Below the pieces are notes generated by a model. The model did no database searches, was not told the DNA's origin, and saw only the letters and a program-made list of their open reading frames with translations. Shown piece by piece: positions 1 to 7,369 of a DNA stretch of 20,016 nucleotides. The stretch comes from CAZSTA01 sp964609495 [NCBI: uncultured bacterium]. Lineage in GTDB: Bacteria > CAZSTA01. Both the position numbers and the translations under genes were made by a program. The stretch covers positions 11,919-31,934 of the forward strand of contig CAZSTA010000018.1 of assembly GCA_964609495.1 (NCBI GenBank), given 5' to 3'. Within the stretch, counting starts at the first letter, position 1. Each line of letters opens with the position of its first letter.

Positions 1-505
1 CGCGAACTCCTGCTAGACTGTGATCGCTCACTATGAAGAGCAAATCGATATCTCTGGTCGTTCGCCGACTGATATGTTCCATCCCCGCCTCATTATCCAT
101 AATTACATAAGGATAGTTGACGTTGAGCATATCGAGGTAGCGGCGAAGGAGATGGTTGGCATAACAATAACAGCCTGGACCCTCTGGTCTTCCCATCACC
201 ACCATATCTATATCCTTTGACTCAACTAAAGCCATCTGTAATCTGTACTCCATATATCTTTCCGTAGTCATCCCTTCCGGCAAATTGAACTTCACCCGAT
301 CTAAGGTATCCTCCCTTATATCAGCGATCGTTTCCTCATATTCCAATCCCAAAGCCTCGTTCAGATTAGAATTGGGATCAGCATCGACCACTAACACCGG
401 CCCTTTGTTACTTTGGATCAGATGACGTATAAGTAAAGCGGAAAAGGTCGTCTTTCCAGTCCCGCCCTTTCCTGCTACAGCTATAGAGAACTCCTTATTA
501 ATCAT
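1..505 (-). CDS. cooC: CooC-type nickel-insertion ATPase, C-terminus cut off by the window edge
   Basis: This is a MinD/ParA-like ATPase that helps nickel insertion into carbon monoxide dehydrogenase or acetyl-CoA synthase. It acts in the cytoplasm as an ATP-controlled dimer. The frame opens at ATG 503-505 (MINKEFSIAVAGKGGTGKTT) after a GGGGGTG ribosome site and runs unbroken to base 1, giving 168 residues; the rest of the gene lies outside the window. Visible motifs are the deviant Walker A AGKGGTGKTT (residues 11-20), a switch-like VVDADPNSNL (39-48), the Cys-x-Cys pair in GPGCYCYANH (C112 and C114, the metal-binding pair known in CooC proteins), and a late DNEAGMEHISRRTT strand typical of CooC. 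It follows acsV by 34 bases, in the position cooC takes in other acs operons. Without the C-terminus I cannot say whether it serves CODH or ACS (where it would be called AcsF). Confidence 0.93.
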   Translation of the reverse strand, partial: MINKEFSIAVAGKGGTGKTTFSALLIRHLIQSNKGPVLVVDADPNSNLNEALGLEYEETIADIREDTLDRVKFNLPEGMTTERYMEYRLQMALVESKDIDMVVMGRPEGPGCYCYANHLLRRYLDMLNVNYPYVIMDNEAGMEHISRRTTRDIDLLFIVSDHSLAGVR

Positions 506-539
506 AATTAACACCCCCTTGCTCAATGAGATATCGGGC

Positions 540-2474
540 CTAGATCCCCAACCTCTTTCTCACCGAGGGGAATAAATCGAGATCGGTATGGGGCAGGAAC
601 ATAGCCGATACATACTCTTCCATAAATCTATTATCCGCACTTAGTTCGAAGTAGGTCATCTTCTTAGCGATCTCATCCGCCCTAGCATAAGCATCATAAG
701 ATAATAGGCACATCTTAGCCCCGTTTATAGAGCCATTACCGATGAATTGGAACTTCTCTAATGGTATATCAGGGAGCAATCCGATCAAGACCGCCTTTCG
801 GATATCCAAGTAGTTACCGAACCCACCCGCAATGTATATATAATCTATATCATTGAAGGCGAAACCCATGGAATTTAGCAATATCGAGGCGCCCGCATAG
901 ATAGCGGCCTTGGCTCTTATCAAGTTGGAAATATCAGCCTGCGTAATAACTATATCCTTCCCTATATCGGTCTCAGAAGCCCATACTAGGACGAATTCCT
1001 GCTCTCCATCCTCATTCCTTCTCAAGCGGGGACAGGAGAAAGCCTCATCGAATCTCCCCGAGCGATCTATAGATCCCACTCGCAAAAGCTCGGAGATACA
1101 ATCTATCAGCCCAGAGCCACAAATACCCCTTGGCTTCGCTCCTCCTATCGTCGCGCAATCGACATCGCAGTCGGGGGGAGGGGTAATGTTCACTCTCTCG
1201 ATAGCTCCCCTGGTAGCCCGCATTCCATACTTGACTCCGCTCCCTTCAAAAGCAGGTCCTGCTGAGCAGGAACAACATACCAGCCAATCCTTGTTCCCCA
1301 GAACAGCCTCTCCATTAGTGCCGATATCGATCAACATCGAGATAGAATCGGTATCAGCTATTCCAGAGGCCAATACTCCGGCGGTGATATCTCCTCCCAC
1401 ATAGCTGGAGACGCCCGGGAGGCAGGCTAAAAGACCCCGCGGATTTATTTTGATACCTACCTCTGCCGCCCTGATGACTGGCACGGAAGTCGCAGAAGGG
1501 ATATAAGGATCGCGGCGAATGAAGGTGGGATCAAGACCCAATAACAAATGAGTCATCGTAGTATTTCCCGCAAGTATAACCGCGGTGACATCATGCAGTT
1601 TGACGCCCTTATCGGCTACCGAGTTGGAGATAAGGTTATTTATGTTATCAGTAACCGCTTGACTCAGCTTCTCTAATCCCCCATTCTTCTCCTGAGCATA
1701 GATTATCCTTGATATCACATCTTCTCCATAGCTGATCTGGGAGTTATAGGTAGCTTGAGCATCCACAGTCTGCTCAGTGTTCAAATCAATGAGATGGGAA
1801 ACGATCGTAGTAGTGCCGACATCAACCGCTATTCCATAGTTCCTATCAGCAGTATTTCCCGGCTCGATCTGCACTACCTCCGTAGTCCCATTCCGCTTGC
1901 CCAAGGTAACGGTGATGTCCCAATCGCTTTCCCTCAACAACTTACCAAGCTTCTTCAGATTAGCCAGGCCTGTTTGCATAATAGGAACTTTTTGTTTTTT
2001 CCTTATCTCCCGATAAAGCCTCTGAAGGTCTCCCAAATTATCTTGCAGAGAGGGAGGGCCTAATTTGAAATGCAACTTAGTGGCTAGAGGACTATGGGTG
2101 AAGAGGGCCGCCTCTCCGACCCCAGCACCGTATAATCTTCGGAATCTCCGCGCATCCTCATCAACTATCTGCTTGCCTTCTATCCTCGACTCGAGAGGTA
2201 TTTCTACCTCTACATTACCTCTAACAGTCGTTTTGCAAGCTAAGACATATCCCTTCTGGATCTCCTCTCTATTTAAAAGCACTGTGGGTTCGCTGTGAAC
2301 CTCTCCCTTCTTAACGATCAAACGACATTTTCCACAGATTCCATCTCCCCCACAGATGCTATTTACATAAACTCCTGCGGCTATGGCCGCATCCAAGAGA
2401 GTAGTTCCTCTCTTGACCTTAACGCTCTTATTATCGGGGGAGAAGGATACTTTATATTCTTCTTCCTGAATCAT
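540..2474 (-). CDS. acsV: Reductive activator of corrinoid Fe-S protein (RACo/AcsV), ferredoxin plus ASKHA ATPase
   Basis: This is the ATP-dependent activator that returns inactive Co(II) cobalamin on the corrinoid iron-sulfur protein to Co(I). It has 644 residues, the usual family length of about 630-650. The N-terminus is a [2Fe-2S] ferredoxin domain with cysteines C41, C47, C50 and C80 (CGGDGICGKC, then LACKT). A linker and middle domain lead to an ASKHA-type ATPase core: IAVDVGTTTIV near residue 215, MLIDIGTNGEA near 380, SCSAGPAFEGSGV soon after, and IYIAGGFGNYLD near the C-terminus. The start ATG at 2472-2474 has GAGGTG just upstream. It lies downstream of acsC across a 177-base gap holding two hairpins. 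The identity rests on the domain pair and the acs neighbourhood. Related activators of methyltransferase systems share the same fold, but the flanking acsC and cooC favour the acs role. Confidence 0.93.
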   Translation of the reverse strand: MIQEEEYKVSFSPDNKSVKVKRGTTLLDAAIAAGVYVNSICGGDGICGKCRLIVKKGEVHSEPTVLLNREEIQKGYVLACKTTVRGNVEVEIPLESRIEGKQIVDEDARRFRRLYGAGVGEAALFTHSPLATKLHFKLGPPSLQDNLGDLQRLYREIRKKQKVPIMQTGLANLKKLGKLLRESDWDITVTLGKRNGTTEVVQIEPGNTADRNYGIAVDVGTTTIVSHLIDLNTEQTVDAQATYNSQISYGEDVISRIIYAQEKNGGLEKLSQAVTDNINNLISNSVADKGVKLHDVTAVILAGNTTMTHLLLGLDPTFIRRDPYIPSATSVPVIRAAEVGIKINPRGLLACLPGVSSYVGGDITAGVLASGIADTDSISMLIDIGTNGEAVLGNKDWLVCCSCSAGPAFEGSGVKYGMRATRGAIERVNITPPPDCDVDCATIGGAKPRGICGSGLIDCISELLRVGSIDRSGRFDEAFSCPRLRRNEDGEQEFVLVWASETDIGKDIVITQADISNLIRAKAAIYAGASILLNSMGFAFNDIDYIYIAGGFGNYLDIRKAVLIGLLPDIPLEKFQFIGNGSINGAKMCLLSYDAYARADEIAKKMTYFELSADNRFMEEYVSAMFLPHTDLDLFPSVRKRLGI

Positions 2475-2509
2475 ACCTCACCTCACTTGCTTATCATGAT
2501 TAGTAATTG

Positions 2510-2551
2510 GAAAATAGCGGCCGAGATTACTCGATACCAATCGCTATTTTC
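2510..2551 (-). promoter_or_regulatory. Intercistronic hairpin between acsC and acsV
   Basis: A perfect 10-base inverted repeat, GAAAATAGCG at 2510-2519 and CGCTATTTTC at 2542-2551, encloses a 22-base loop. The loop holds a smaller nested CGAG/CTCG hairpin at 2522-2533. It lies in the acsV leader, about 35 bases upstream of the acsV start and next to the repeat hairpin at 2563-2648. There is no run of U after it on the minus strand, so it is not a standard terminator. An RNA stability or processing element, or an operator, is possible. I do not recognise a riboswitch family. Confidence 0.5.
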
Positions 2552-2562
2552 TACTTTCCCTT

Positions 2563-2648
2563 TAAAGGAAACTTTTCAACCTTATATATTTTTGTCTGCA
2601 AAAGTTACCAGAACACCTGAGTTTTATTGGAGGCAAAAGTTTCCTTTA
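2563..2648. repeat. Hairpin repeat, copy 1 (between acsC and acsV)
   Basis: A perfect 14-base stem (2563-2576 with 2635-2648, arm TAAAGGAAACTTTT) encloses a 58-base loop. Bases 2565-2606 match 4019-4060 at 41 of 42 positions (the difference is C at 2577 against T at 4031), in the same orientation. Relative to copy 2 this copy carries 35 extra bases (2607-2641), bounded by the 9-base duplicate GCAAAAGTT at 2598-2606 and 2633-2641. The right edge is 4 bases from the acsC stop codon. The element looks like a small mobile or REP-like palindrome. It could also act as an mRNA-stabilising or processing hairpin after acsC. Confidence 0.8.
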
Positions 2649-2651
2649 TAG

Positions 2652-3995
2652 CTATGCCTTCCACCTATTTTTGAGGAAAGAAGGGATAGCCGAGGATTCC
2701 CTTGGTCCTACCAGAATCTCCCAATCTGGAGCTTCCTCCTCCAACTTACCGCTCATTACCGCTACATATCCAGGGATTATAACCTTCCGATGCGATATCT
2801 TATCAGCGATTCCGCTATCATTTAAAGCCGCGGCTATATTCTCCGCAGTGAATTTCTCCGCCGCCCAGGCGGTAAGTACTGACATACCCTCCGAACTTAC
2901 CACTAGGATATAGGAGGGAACTCGACTGGCTTCTACATCCCCCTCCACTGTAAAATATGTCAGAGAGAAGTCGGTGGTAATCAATAGCGGAGACTTATCG
3001 GTTACCTCACCTATCTCATATACCTTGGCTTCCACTTGGATGGGCTTCTGCGGATCTGTATAGATATTCTGCCTCATAGTGACCATCGGCAAGATCTCCC
3101 AAGGCTCAGACCCTCGGATGACAACAATACCCGCGTATTTAGCGATGTAGGAATTAGCCTGAGCGACTTCCTGATATGGACCATCAGCCTCGGTAAAGAC
3201 TATAGGAGGATAGCCAAAGGGACGGGATCTCTTCCTTAACGCCGCTCGTCTGATCTGAGTCAGATCCATCACAACTTTATTCAACTTTCTAGAGCCAGGA
3301 TCGATCACTAGATCGTTCACTCCTAAACCACTAACCTTAGGGGTGAGATCGACTAACTCGTCGAGATTATCTGCATAAACCGCCAAGGGACATGAATGTT
3401 GTTTAGCGAGTTCGGTCATCTCCTCATAATTATCCCTCGTAGCGGCGTAAATCAAGGGCTTTCCATCAGTACAATTGGGAAGAGCGGCCGAGATGACGGC
3501 TGGATCGAAGCTGACTAATATCAGAGGCAAATCAGTATTAGAGGCAACAGTTTTCACAGCTTGAGCGAACTTCTGAGGATCATTGCTCGTATCCTTAACT
3601 GCGATGAGGTTGACCTTGATAATCTGCCCCACTCGCTCAAAGCTGAGGCTATTGATCTTCTCTGCCTTAGCTTTGAGCTCCTCCTCGCTCAAGGAATCCT
3701 CCACGAGAATAGCTAAGCCCGTAGGATGATAGAAGGTCTCCTCATGGCGGAAGAGAACAGTCTCATTCCCGATCTCCAACGTATTATCTCCGGTGCCGAT
3801 CTTAACCAATTTGATCGGAGGTGCTGAAGCTCCCTCTAAATTAGCCTTAGCCTCATCGGAGACATAAGGACATTGGTCTAAAGATACCTTCTTGCTAGCT
3901 AGTTGCATAGCGAAAGCTAAACAAGTTGGCGAGCCACACTCCCCACAGTTCGTTTTAGGAAGTTGCTTATAGATGTCCAACGCCGTTAACGGCAT
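2652..3995 (-). CDS. acsC: Corrinoid/iron-sulfur protein large (gamma) subunit AcsC
   Basis: This is the large subunit of the corrinoid iron-sulfur protein, which carries the methyl group from methyltetrahydrofolate methyltransferase (AcsE) to acetyl-CoA synthase. It has 447 residues, essentially the length of known AcsC proteins. The N-terminal [4Fe-4S] motif is complete: C17, C20, C25 and C42 (TNCGECGSPTCLAFA, then DQCPYVS), spaced CX2CX4CX16C. After it come a TIM-barrel-like region (for example GVNDLVIDPGSRKL near residues 225-238) and the C-terminal cobalamin-binding region (TAWAAEKF, VIIPGYVAVMSG). The start ATG at 3993-3995 has a strong AGGAGG eight bases upstream. acsD, the small subunit gene, is not in the window and would be expected left of base 1. 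Immediately upstream lies the MNT-HEPN gene instead of acsB, so the usual acsB-acsC junction is broken. Repeats bracket the gene on both sides. Confidence 0.96.
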   Translation of the reverse strand: MPLTALDIYKQLPKTNCGECGSPTCLAFAMQLASKKVSLDQCPYVSDEAKANLEGASAPPIKLVKIGTGDNTLEIGNETVLFRHEETFYHPTGLAILVEDSLSEEELKAKAEKINSLSFERVGQIIKVNLIAVKDTSNDPQKFAQAVKTVASNTDLPLILVSFDPAVISAALPNCTDGKPLIYAATRDNYEEMTELAKQHSCPLAVYADNLDELVDLTPKVSGLGVNDLVIDPGSRKLNKVVMDLTQIRRAALRKRSRPFGYPPIVFTEADGPYQEVAQANSYIAKYAGIVVIRGSEPWEILPMVTMRQNIYTDPQKPIQVEAKVYEIGEVTDKSPLLITTDFSLTYFTVEGDVEASRVPSYILVVSSEGMSVLTAWAAEKFTAENIAAALNDSGIADKISHRKVIIPGYVAVMSGKLEEEAPDWEILVGPRESSAIPSFLKNRWKA

Positions 3996-4018
3996 AAGTC
4001 ATCCTCCTCTCACTTTAT

Positions 4019-4067
4019 AAGGAAACTTTTTAACCTTATATATTTTTGTCTGCAAAAGTTTCCTTTA
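4019..4067. repeat. Hairpin repeat, copy 2 (upstream of acsC)
   Basis: A perfect 12-base stem, AAGGAAACTTTT at 4019-4030 with AAAAGTTTCCTT at 4054-4065, encloses a 23-base AT-rich loop. The first 42 bases are a direct repeat of 2565-2606 with one mismatch. It lies 11 bases beyond the stop of the MNT-HEPN gene and ends about 24 bases before the acsC start, so it is in the acsC leader and at the boundary between the defence block and acsC. The loop contains a TATATAAG stretch on the minus strand that could act as a -10 box, but I see no convincing -35. Confidence 0.8.
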
Positions 4068-4078
4068 TTAAGATAGAA

Positions 4079-4951
4079 CTACTTTTCCAGATTATCCTTA
4101 ATTATAATTCCAACTATCCTTCCAAACTTTTCCAAATGAACAACGTCATTTTGAAGATAATCGTATAGTTTGTCAACATCTATATCTAAATAAAAATGAA
4201 CTAGCCTATTTTTAAGTCTTGCCATATCTGCCATCATCTTCGCATATTCCATATCGAAATAGCCAGCTTTTCCCATAGCTAAGAATATATCGCTGAGGCT
4301 TTCAGGTCTGCCCAACTCGAAACAGGAGATTATATGATTCGCCATGTCTAGGCAACACTCAATAGCTAATTGAAGGCATCTTTCTAAAGAATATCGCTTC
4401 GTTAGATCTCCCTTTATTTCCTCTAAAGATAAAGACCTCATCTTCTTTAGATATGTAATATAATCTTTAAGTTTCTCCAATCTTCTCTCAAGACTTTCTA
4501 TATTGATATTCATCTTATTACCCGTAATCCTTTCCAGGAAATATTTACTATATTCATCCCAATAAGGCTTTATATCAAAGTAATCCCTTATAATCGAGGT
4601 CTCAAAATCTACTCTTACCTCCTCATCACAAGATAAGAGCAACCTTCCATACTTCAACACTTGCCATCTCATAGATAAAGGATAGGAGTTGATCACCCTA
4701 GAATCGACATTATCGGTGTGAAAGATATCGGCTAATTGACCAAGAATATAAAGGTCCTGACGCCCCATCTCCTCCCTAGATAAACCGGGTTTCAATAGGA
4801 TAGCAATATCCAGATCGCTATGAGGGGTGAGGCGTCCAGTTACGTAAGACCCGTATATATATGCCAATACCGTATCAGTCCCTTCTCGCAAGAAGCGGAC
4901 TGCTTCGGGTATATGACTTTCGATCTTCTCCTTGGCTATCATAAAGATCAC
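4079..4951 (-). CDS. Nucleotidyltransferase-HEPN fusion protein (MntA-HepT-like, toxin-antitoxin or resistance type)
   Basis: A minimal nucleotidyltransferase domain and a helical HEPN-like domain are joined in one 290-residue chain. The N-terminal domain has the exact GSX10DXD signature: G34-S35 in YGSYVTGR, then D46 and D48 in SDLDIAI. A third acidic residue is likely D83 in NVDSRVI. The C-terminal half is helical and ends in ARLKNRLVHFYLDID, where R245 and H252 fit the R-X4-6-H motif of HEPN RNases and Y254 occupies the HXY position that MntA enzymes AMPylate in HepT. The usual Arg four residues before the His region is K247 here, leaving an Rx6H reading. MntA and HepT are normally separate neighbouring genes. 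Alternatives are a KNTase-like antibiotic nucleotidyltransferase, whose helical C-domain is HEPN-related, or an inactive HEPN. GTG at 4951 or ATG at 4942 could be the start (GAGG lies upstream). It is the last gene of the defence block, 13 bases after the PD-(D/E)XK gene. Confidence 0.8.
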   Translation of the reverse strand: MIFMIAKEKIESHIPEAVRFLREGTDTVLAYIYGSYVTGRLTPHSDLDIAILLKPGLSREEMGRQDLYILGQLADIFHTDNVDSRVINSYPLSMRWQVLKYGRLLLSCDEEVRVDFETSIIRDYFDIKPYWDEYSKYFLERITGNKMNINIESLERRLEKLKDYITYLKKMRSLSLEEIKGDLTKRYSLERCLQLAIECCLDMANHIISCFELGRPESLSDIFLAMGKAGYFDMEYAKMMADMARLKNRLVHFYLDIDVDKLYDYLQNDVVHLEKFGRIVGIIIKDNLEK

Positions 4952-4964
4952 TTTTCCTCGGAAT

Positions 4965-5441
4965 CTACTGAAAACTCGATATTATCATAGAGAAGGAAAC
5001 CCCACACCTTTTAGGTATGATATCGTATCTTTTTCCTCTAACTTTGATTTTGTTTCTTCTACTTATTATCTTATGCTCAGCGGAACGCCATCCTTTGGAC
5101 AAAACAACGTGATAAAATTCAAACTTCACGCGGTTACTACTACACTTTTCTAAAATATCTAGCGCAATTTCTGACCCATTTTCGAGCTTTTCTCTAATTT
5201 CACTTGAATGTATAGTTTTGCTTTTCAATTCTACGATACCAATAATAATACAGTTATCTCCTGCAAAAATAATGCAGTCGCATATTTTACGATCTTCGTA
5301 AATTATTTCACCTTTCAATACAATACGGTTACCTAAACCATCGAGTTTCAAACTACAGCCCTTCTCAGAACAACGCCTTATTATCGCATTAGTATGATTG
5401 CTTCTGATACAATCTACAACTGGCATAAGAGATCTTTCCAT
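4965..5441 (-). CDS. Small putative PD-(D/E)XK-type nuclease partner of the AAA ATPase
   Basis: This 158-residue protein belongs to no family I can name with certainty. Its centre reads KICDCIIFAGDN then IIIGIVELKSK. The Asp at 55 on one hydrophobic strand and E71-x-K73 at the end of the next match the core of a PD-(D/E)XK nuclease fold, with E45 as a possible further acidic residue. The first 30 residues contain C11, C24 and C29; C54, C56, C64, C100 and C146 follow, so a structural metal site is possible. The conserved-looking tail is KYDIIPKRCGVSF-like (residues 138-150). Its ATG (5439-5441) follows the ATPase stop by only two bases and has no good ribosome site of its own, so translation is probably coupled to the ATPase. 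That pairing suggests a two-component effector in which the ATPase senses and this protein cuts nucleic acid. The fold assignment is an inference from a short motif. Confidence 0.6.
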   Translation of the reverse strand: MERSLMPVVDCIRSNHTNAIIRRCSEKGCSLKLDGLGNRIVLKGEIIYEDRKICDCIIFAGDNCIIIGIVELKSKTIHSSEIREKLENGSEIALDILEKCSSNRVKFEFYHVVLSKGWRSAEHKIISRRNKIKVRGKRYDIIPKRCGVSFSMIISSFQ

Positions 5442-5443
5442 AA

Positions 5444-6991
5444 TTATGTCTTAGTGATTAAGTCTCTTCGAAGTTTCATTATTTCTTCATAAAGGGCTTC
5501 ATTAATTTTGATGAATTCTTCTTGCGAAATTCCCTCTTCTTCTGTTATTTCAACCTCGGCTGTTTTGTATCCACCGCTCTTATTATCATACTCAAACACA
5601 TAAGCAGCAACTTCATCAGCTTTTAAGAAATCTTCTTCGTTATACTTATATCGCTGAACACGCTCTTTGGGCTCAACTTTGCTAAGCTGAATGAAGCTAC
5701 TTAGTTGTTCTAAGATGTACTCACTATGAGTAGTAATTATGATGTGGACGTTCTCTCTTATCAGTTTGACTAAAAACTTTGCTAAAATCCGCTGATTCGC
5801 TGGATGTAAGTGAGCTTCTGGCTCTTCTATTATTAAAATGCTATTGGGTTCGATAATATACTTTAAATAAAGAAATAGCGGTGCTAACTCAGAAACGGTT
5901 GAAGAGGCTCTATGCAATGGAATCTCAGTATTCTGAAATTTATATTTGATTTCCGGATAACGATATTCTTCTAAGGCTCGGACTACAATCTCTCCCCTAA
6001 TCAGTTCTTCTTCAAAATCTCGAGCAAGCTCATAAAAGGGTCCTTTCCTTTCAGGTAAGTTAATAACAGAGAATATAAAATCAGCTACAACCCCTGATAA
6101 CCTTGGAATTTCCAGCCTTTTTACACCGACATACGGGATTTCCTTTACCATACTTGCCATAAGCGCTCTATGCCCTTGCAATATACCTGACCTTGCAGCA
6201 GGAAGATAGTAACATAGCGCTGCTAAATTTTCAGATATTTTAGAGGTACATATATTAAAAATTAAATCTATTAATTCGATATAAATGAATTCACTCTCTT
6301 CCTTCTCCCTCCATAGTCTAACCATATCAATCAAAACCTCTTCTCCCTTCTCATTTATTTCATAAATTTCAAGACGAGATGACTCGGTCGCTTTGATTAT
6401 TATCCTGATGTTTAATTGTGGGTACTCTTTGATCTTTAACTTATCCTTTTGACAAGTCAAATGAGTGCCATAGGAGTTAAAATTGATTTTTAGCGCAAAT
6501 GATCTTTCTCCAATTCTGATTAATTCGTTTAGTGGGCAAGAAAATAAATAGAAAATTTTACCGCTTAATCTTTCCTCATATATATCTTCAAATATCTTAT
6601 TGGTTGCTTTTTCTATAAGCTCTTTAAGCTCTTTTGTAATCTCTAATTTTTCTCCTTCTTTTAAATTATCAATTTGCCTTTTAAGATCAGGAACCAGATC
6701 GGAAAATTCTTTGAGAAAAGCACGAATATCACGAGATTCGGAGAGAAAACGCGGCAATATAGAGAGGGATATATCTCTGGATGAGAGTCTAGGTAAGATG
6801 GGAATATAAGACATATAAGACTCAAATACGGAGTGAATTAGCATCGCGGCATAGGATTTCCCTGAATTGTTAGGTCCAATGAATATTGTAAGAGGCTTAA
6901 GAGTTATCTTACCACCACTTATCGGGCCAAAATTCTTTGCCTCAATTTTCAATTCAATTTTTCCCCTTTCCTTCTTCTCCTTAGTTGTCAT
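5444..6991 (-). CDS. OLD/RecF-like AAA family ATPase, probable defence sensor or nuclease controller
   Basis: A 515-residue ABC-type ATPase of the RecF/OLD/SMC-like group. Walker A is GPNNSGKS at residues 39-46, preceded by FGPISGGKITLKPLTIFIG, the typical opening of these proteins. A signature-like SSTVSEL lies near residue 360, Walker B is SILIIEEPEAHLHP near 387-400, and the H-loop is ITTHSEYILEQL near 418. Between Walker A and the signature are about 300 residues of mostly helical, charged sequence instead of a long coiled coil. No TOPRIM domain follows Walker B, unlike OLD or GajA; the nuclease function may instead be supplied by the two-base-adjacent small gene at 4965-5441. The start ATG at 6989-6991 has AAGGTGAG upstream. 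The C-terminus (residues 440-515) is acidic and lysine-rich without a recognised domain. Comparable ATPase-plus-small-effector pairs include Septu, PARIS and RloAB; I cannot match this one to any of them. Confidence 0.85.
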   Translation of the reverse strand: MTTKEKKERGKIELKIEAKNFGPISGGKITLKPLTIFIGPNNSGKSYAAMLIHSVFESYMSYIPILPRLSSRDISLSILPRFLSESRDIRAFLKEFSDLVPDLKRQIDNLKEGEKLEITKELKELIEKATNKIFEDIYEERLSGKIFYLFSCPLNELIRIGERSFALKINFNSYGTHLTCQKDKLKIKEYPQLNIRIIIKATESSRLEIYEINEKGEEVLIDMVRLWREKEESEFIYIELIDLIFNICTSKISENLAALCYYLPAARSGILQGHRALMASMVKEIPYVGVKRLEIPRLSGVVADFIFSVINLPERKGPFYELARDFEEELIRGEIVVRALEEYRYPEIKYKFQNTEIPLHRASSTVSELAPLFLYLKYIIEPNSILIIEEPEAHLHPANQRILAKFLVKLIRENVHIIITTHSEYILEQLSSFIQLSKVEPKERVQRYKYNEEDFLKADEVAAYVFEYDNKSGGYKTAEVEITEEEGISQEEFIKINEALYEEIMKLRRDLITKT

Positions 6992-7019
6992 AAAGACTCA
7001 CCTTCCGATATTATAATCA

Positions 7020-7349
7020 CTACTTATTCTCTGATCCTTTATACTTCTCTCTATACCAGAGGGCATAAGCCCCAGTTCCATAATGCGAATGTGGCTCAAA
7101 AGTTCCCTCGGCTATCTCCTTAGCTATCGTCTCCACATCATACTCCGCAGACATTCCCACCGGTAGAGCTTCGCTATAGATTATCCTCCTAGTCTTAGCA
7201 TTATATACCGCTAGATTATGTTCTGCGTCCCTTCCGGGAGATGATTCCCCTCGATACCCATACCATATCGCTACGATGTCGCCATAAGTTGCTTTGGCGA
7301 TCGGAGGCCAATATCGGAAATCCTCATATAGTCTATCAATCCCATCCAT
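7020..7349 (-). CDS. Hypothetical protein, 109 residues
   Basis: I do not recognise this protein. It is aromatic-rich and soluble-looking, with RYWPPIAKATYGDIVAIWYGYRG near the start, a RRIIYSEALPVGMSAEYD stretch in the middle and SHYGTGAYALWYREKYKG at the end. There is no signal peptide or membrane segment. The start ATG at 7347-7349 is supported by AGGAG seven bases upstream. It lies 20 bases after the 73-residue gene and 28 before the ATPase, so it is probably cotranscribed with both. One sampled line is about 48 % GC, like the host acs genes and unlike its AT-rich neighbours, so it may have a different history. A small accessory or immunity protein of the defence block is possible; nothing in the sequence proves it. 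Confidence 0.65.
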   Translation of the reverse strand: MDGIDRLYEDFRYWPPIAKATYGDIVAIWYGYRGESSPGRDAEHNLAVYNAKTRRIIYSEALPVGMSAEYDVETIAKEIAEGTFEPHSHYGTGAYALWYREKYKGSENK

Positions 7350-7369
7350 CCCACTGCTCCTATTCGATT

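Noticed and set aside
910-1404. Long plus-strand open frames opposite acsV, acsB, argH and carB
   Set aside because: They lie antisense to well-recognised proteins, have no ribosome sites or recognisable domains, and follow the codon structure of the real gene on the other strand.
4019-4067. CRISPR array or tandem repeat
   Set aside because: There are only two copies about 1.4 kb apart with a whole gene between them, so this is a dispersed palindrome and not an array.
4965-5441. TOPRIM domain (RloB or OLD type) in the small partner protein
   Set aside because: There is no glycine-rich Glu strand followed by a DxD motif; the visible E-x-K after a hydrophobic strand fits PD-(D/E)XK better.
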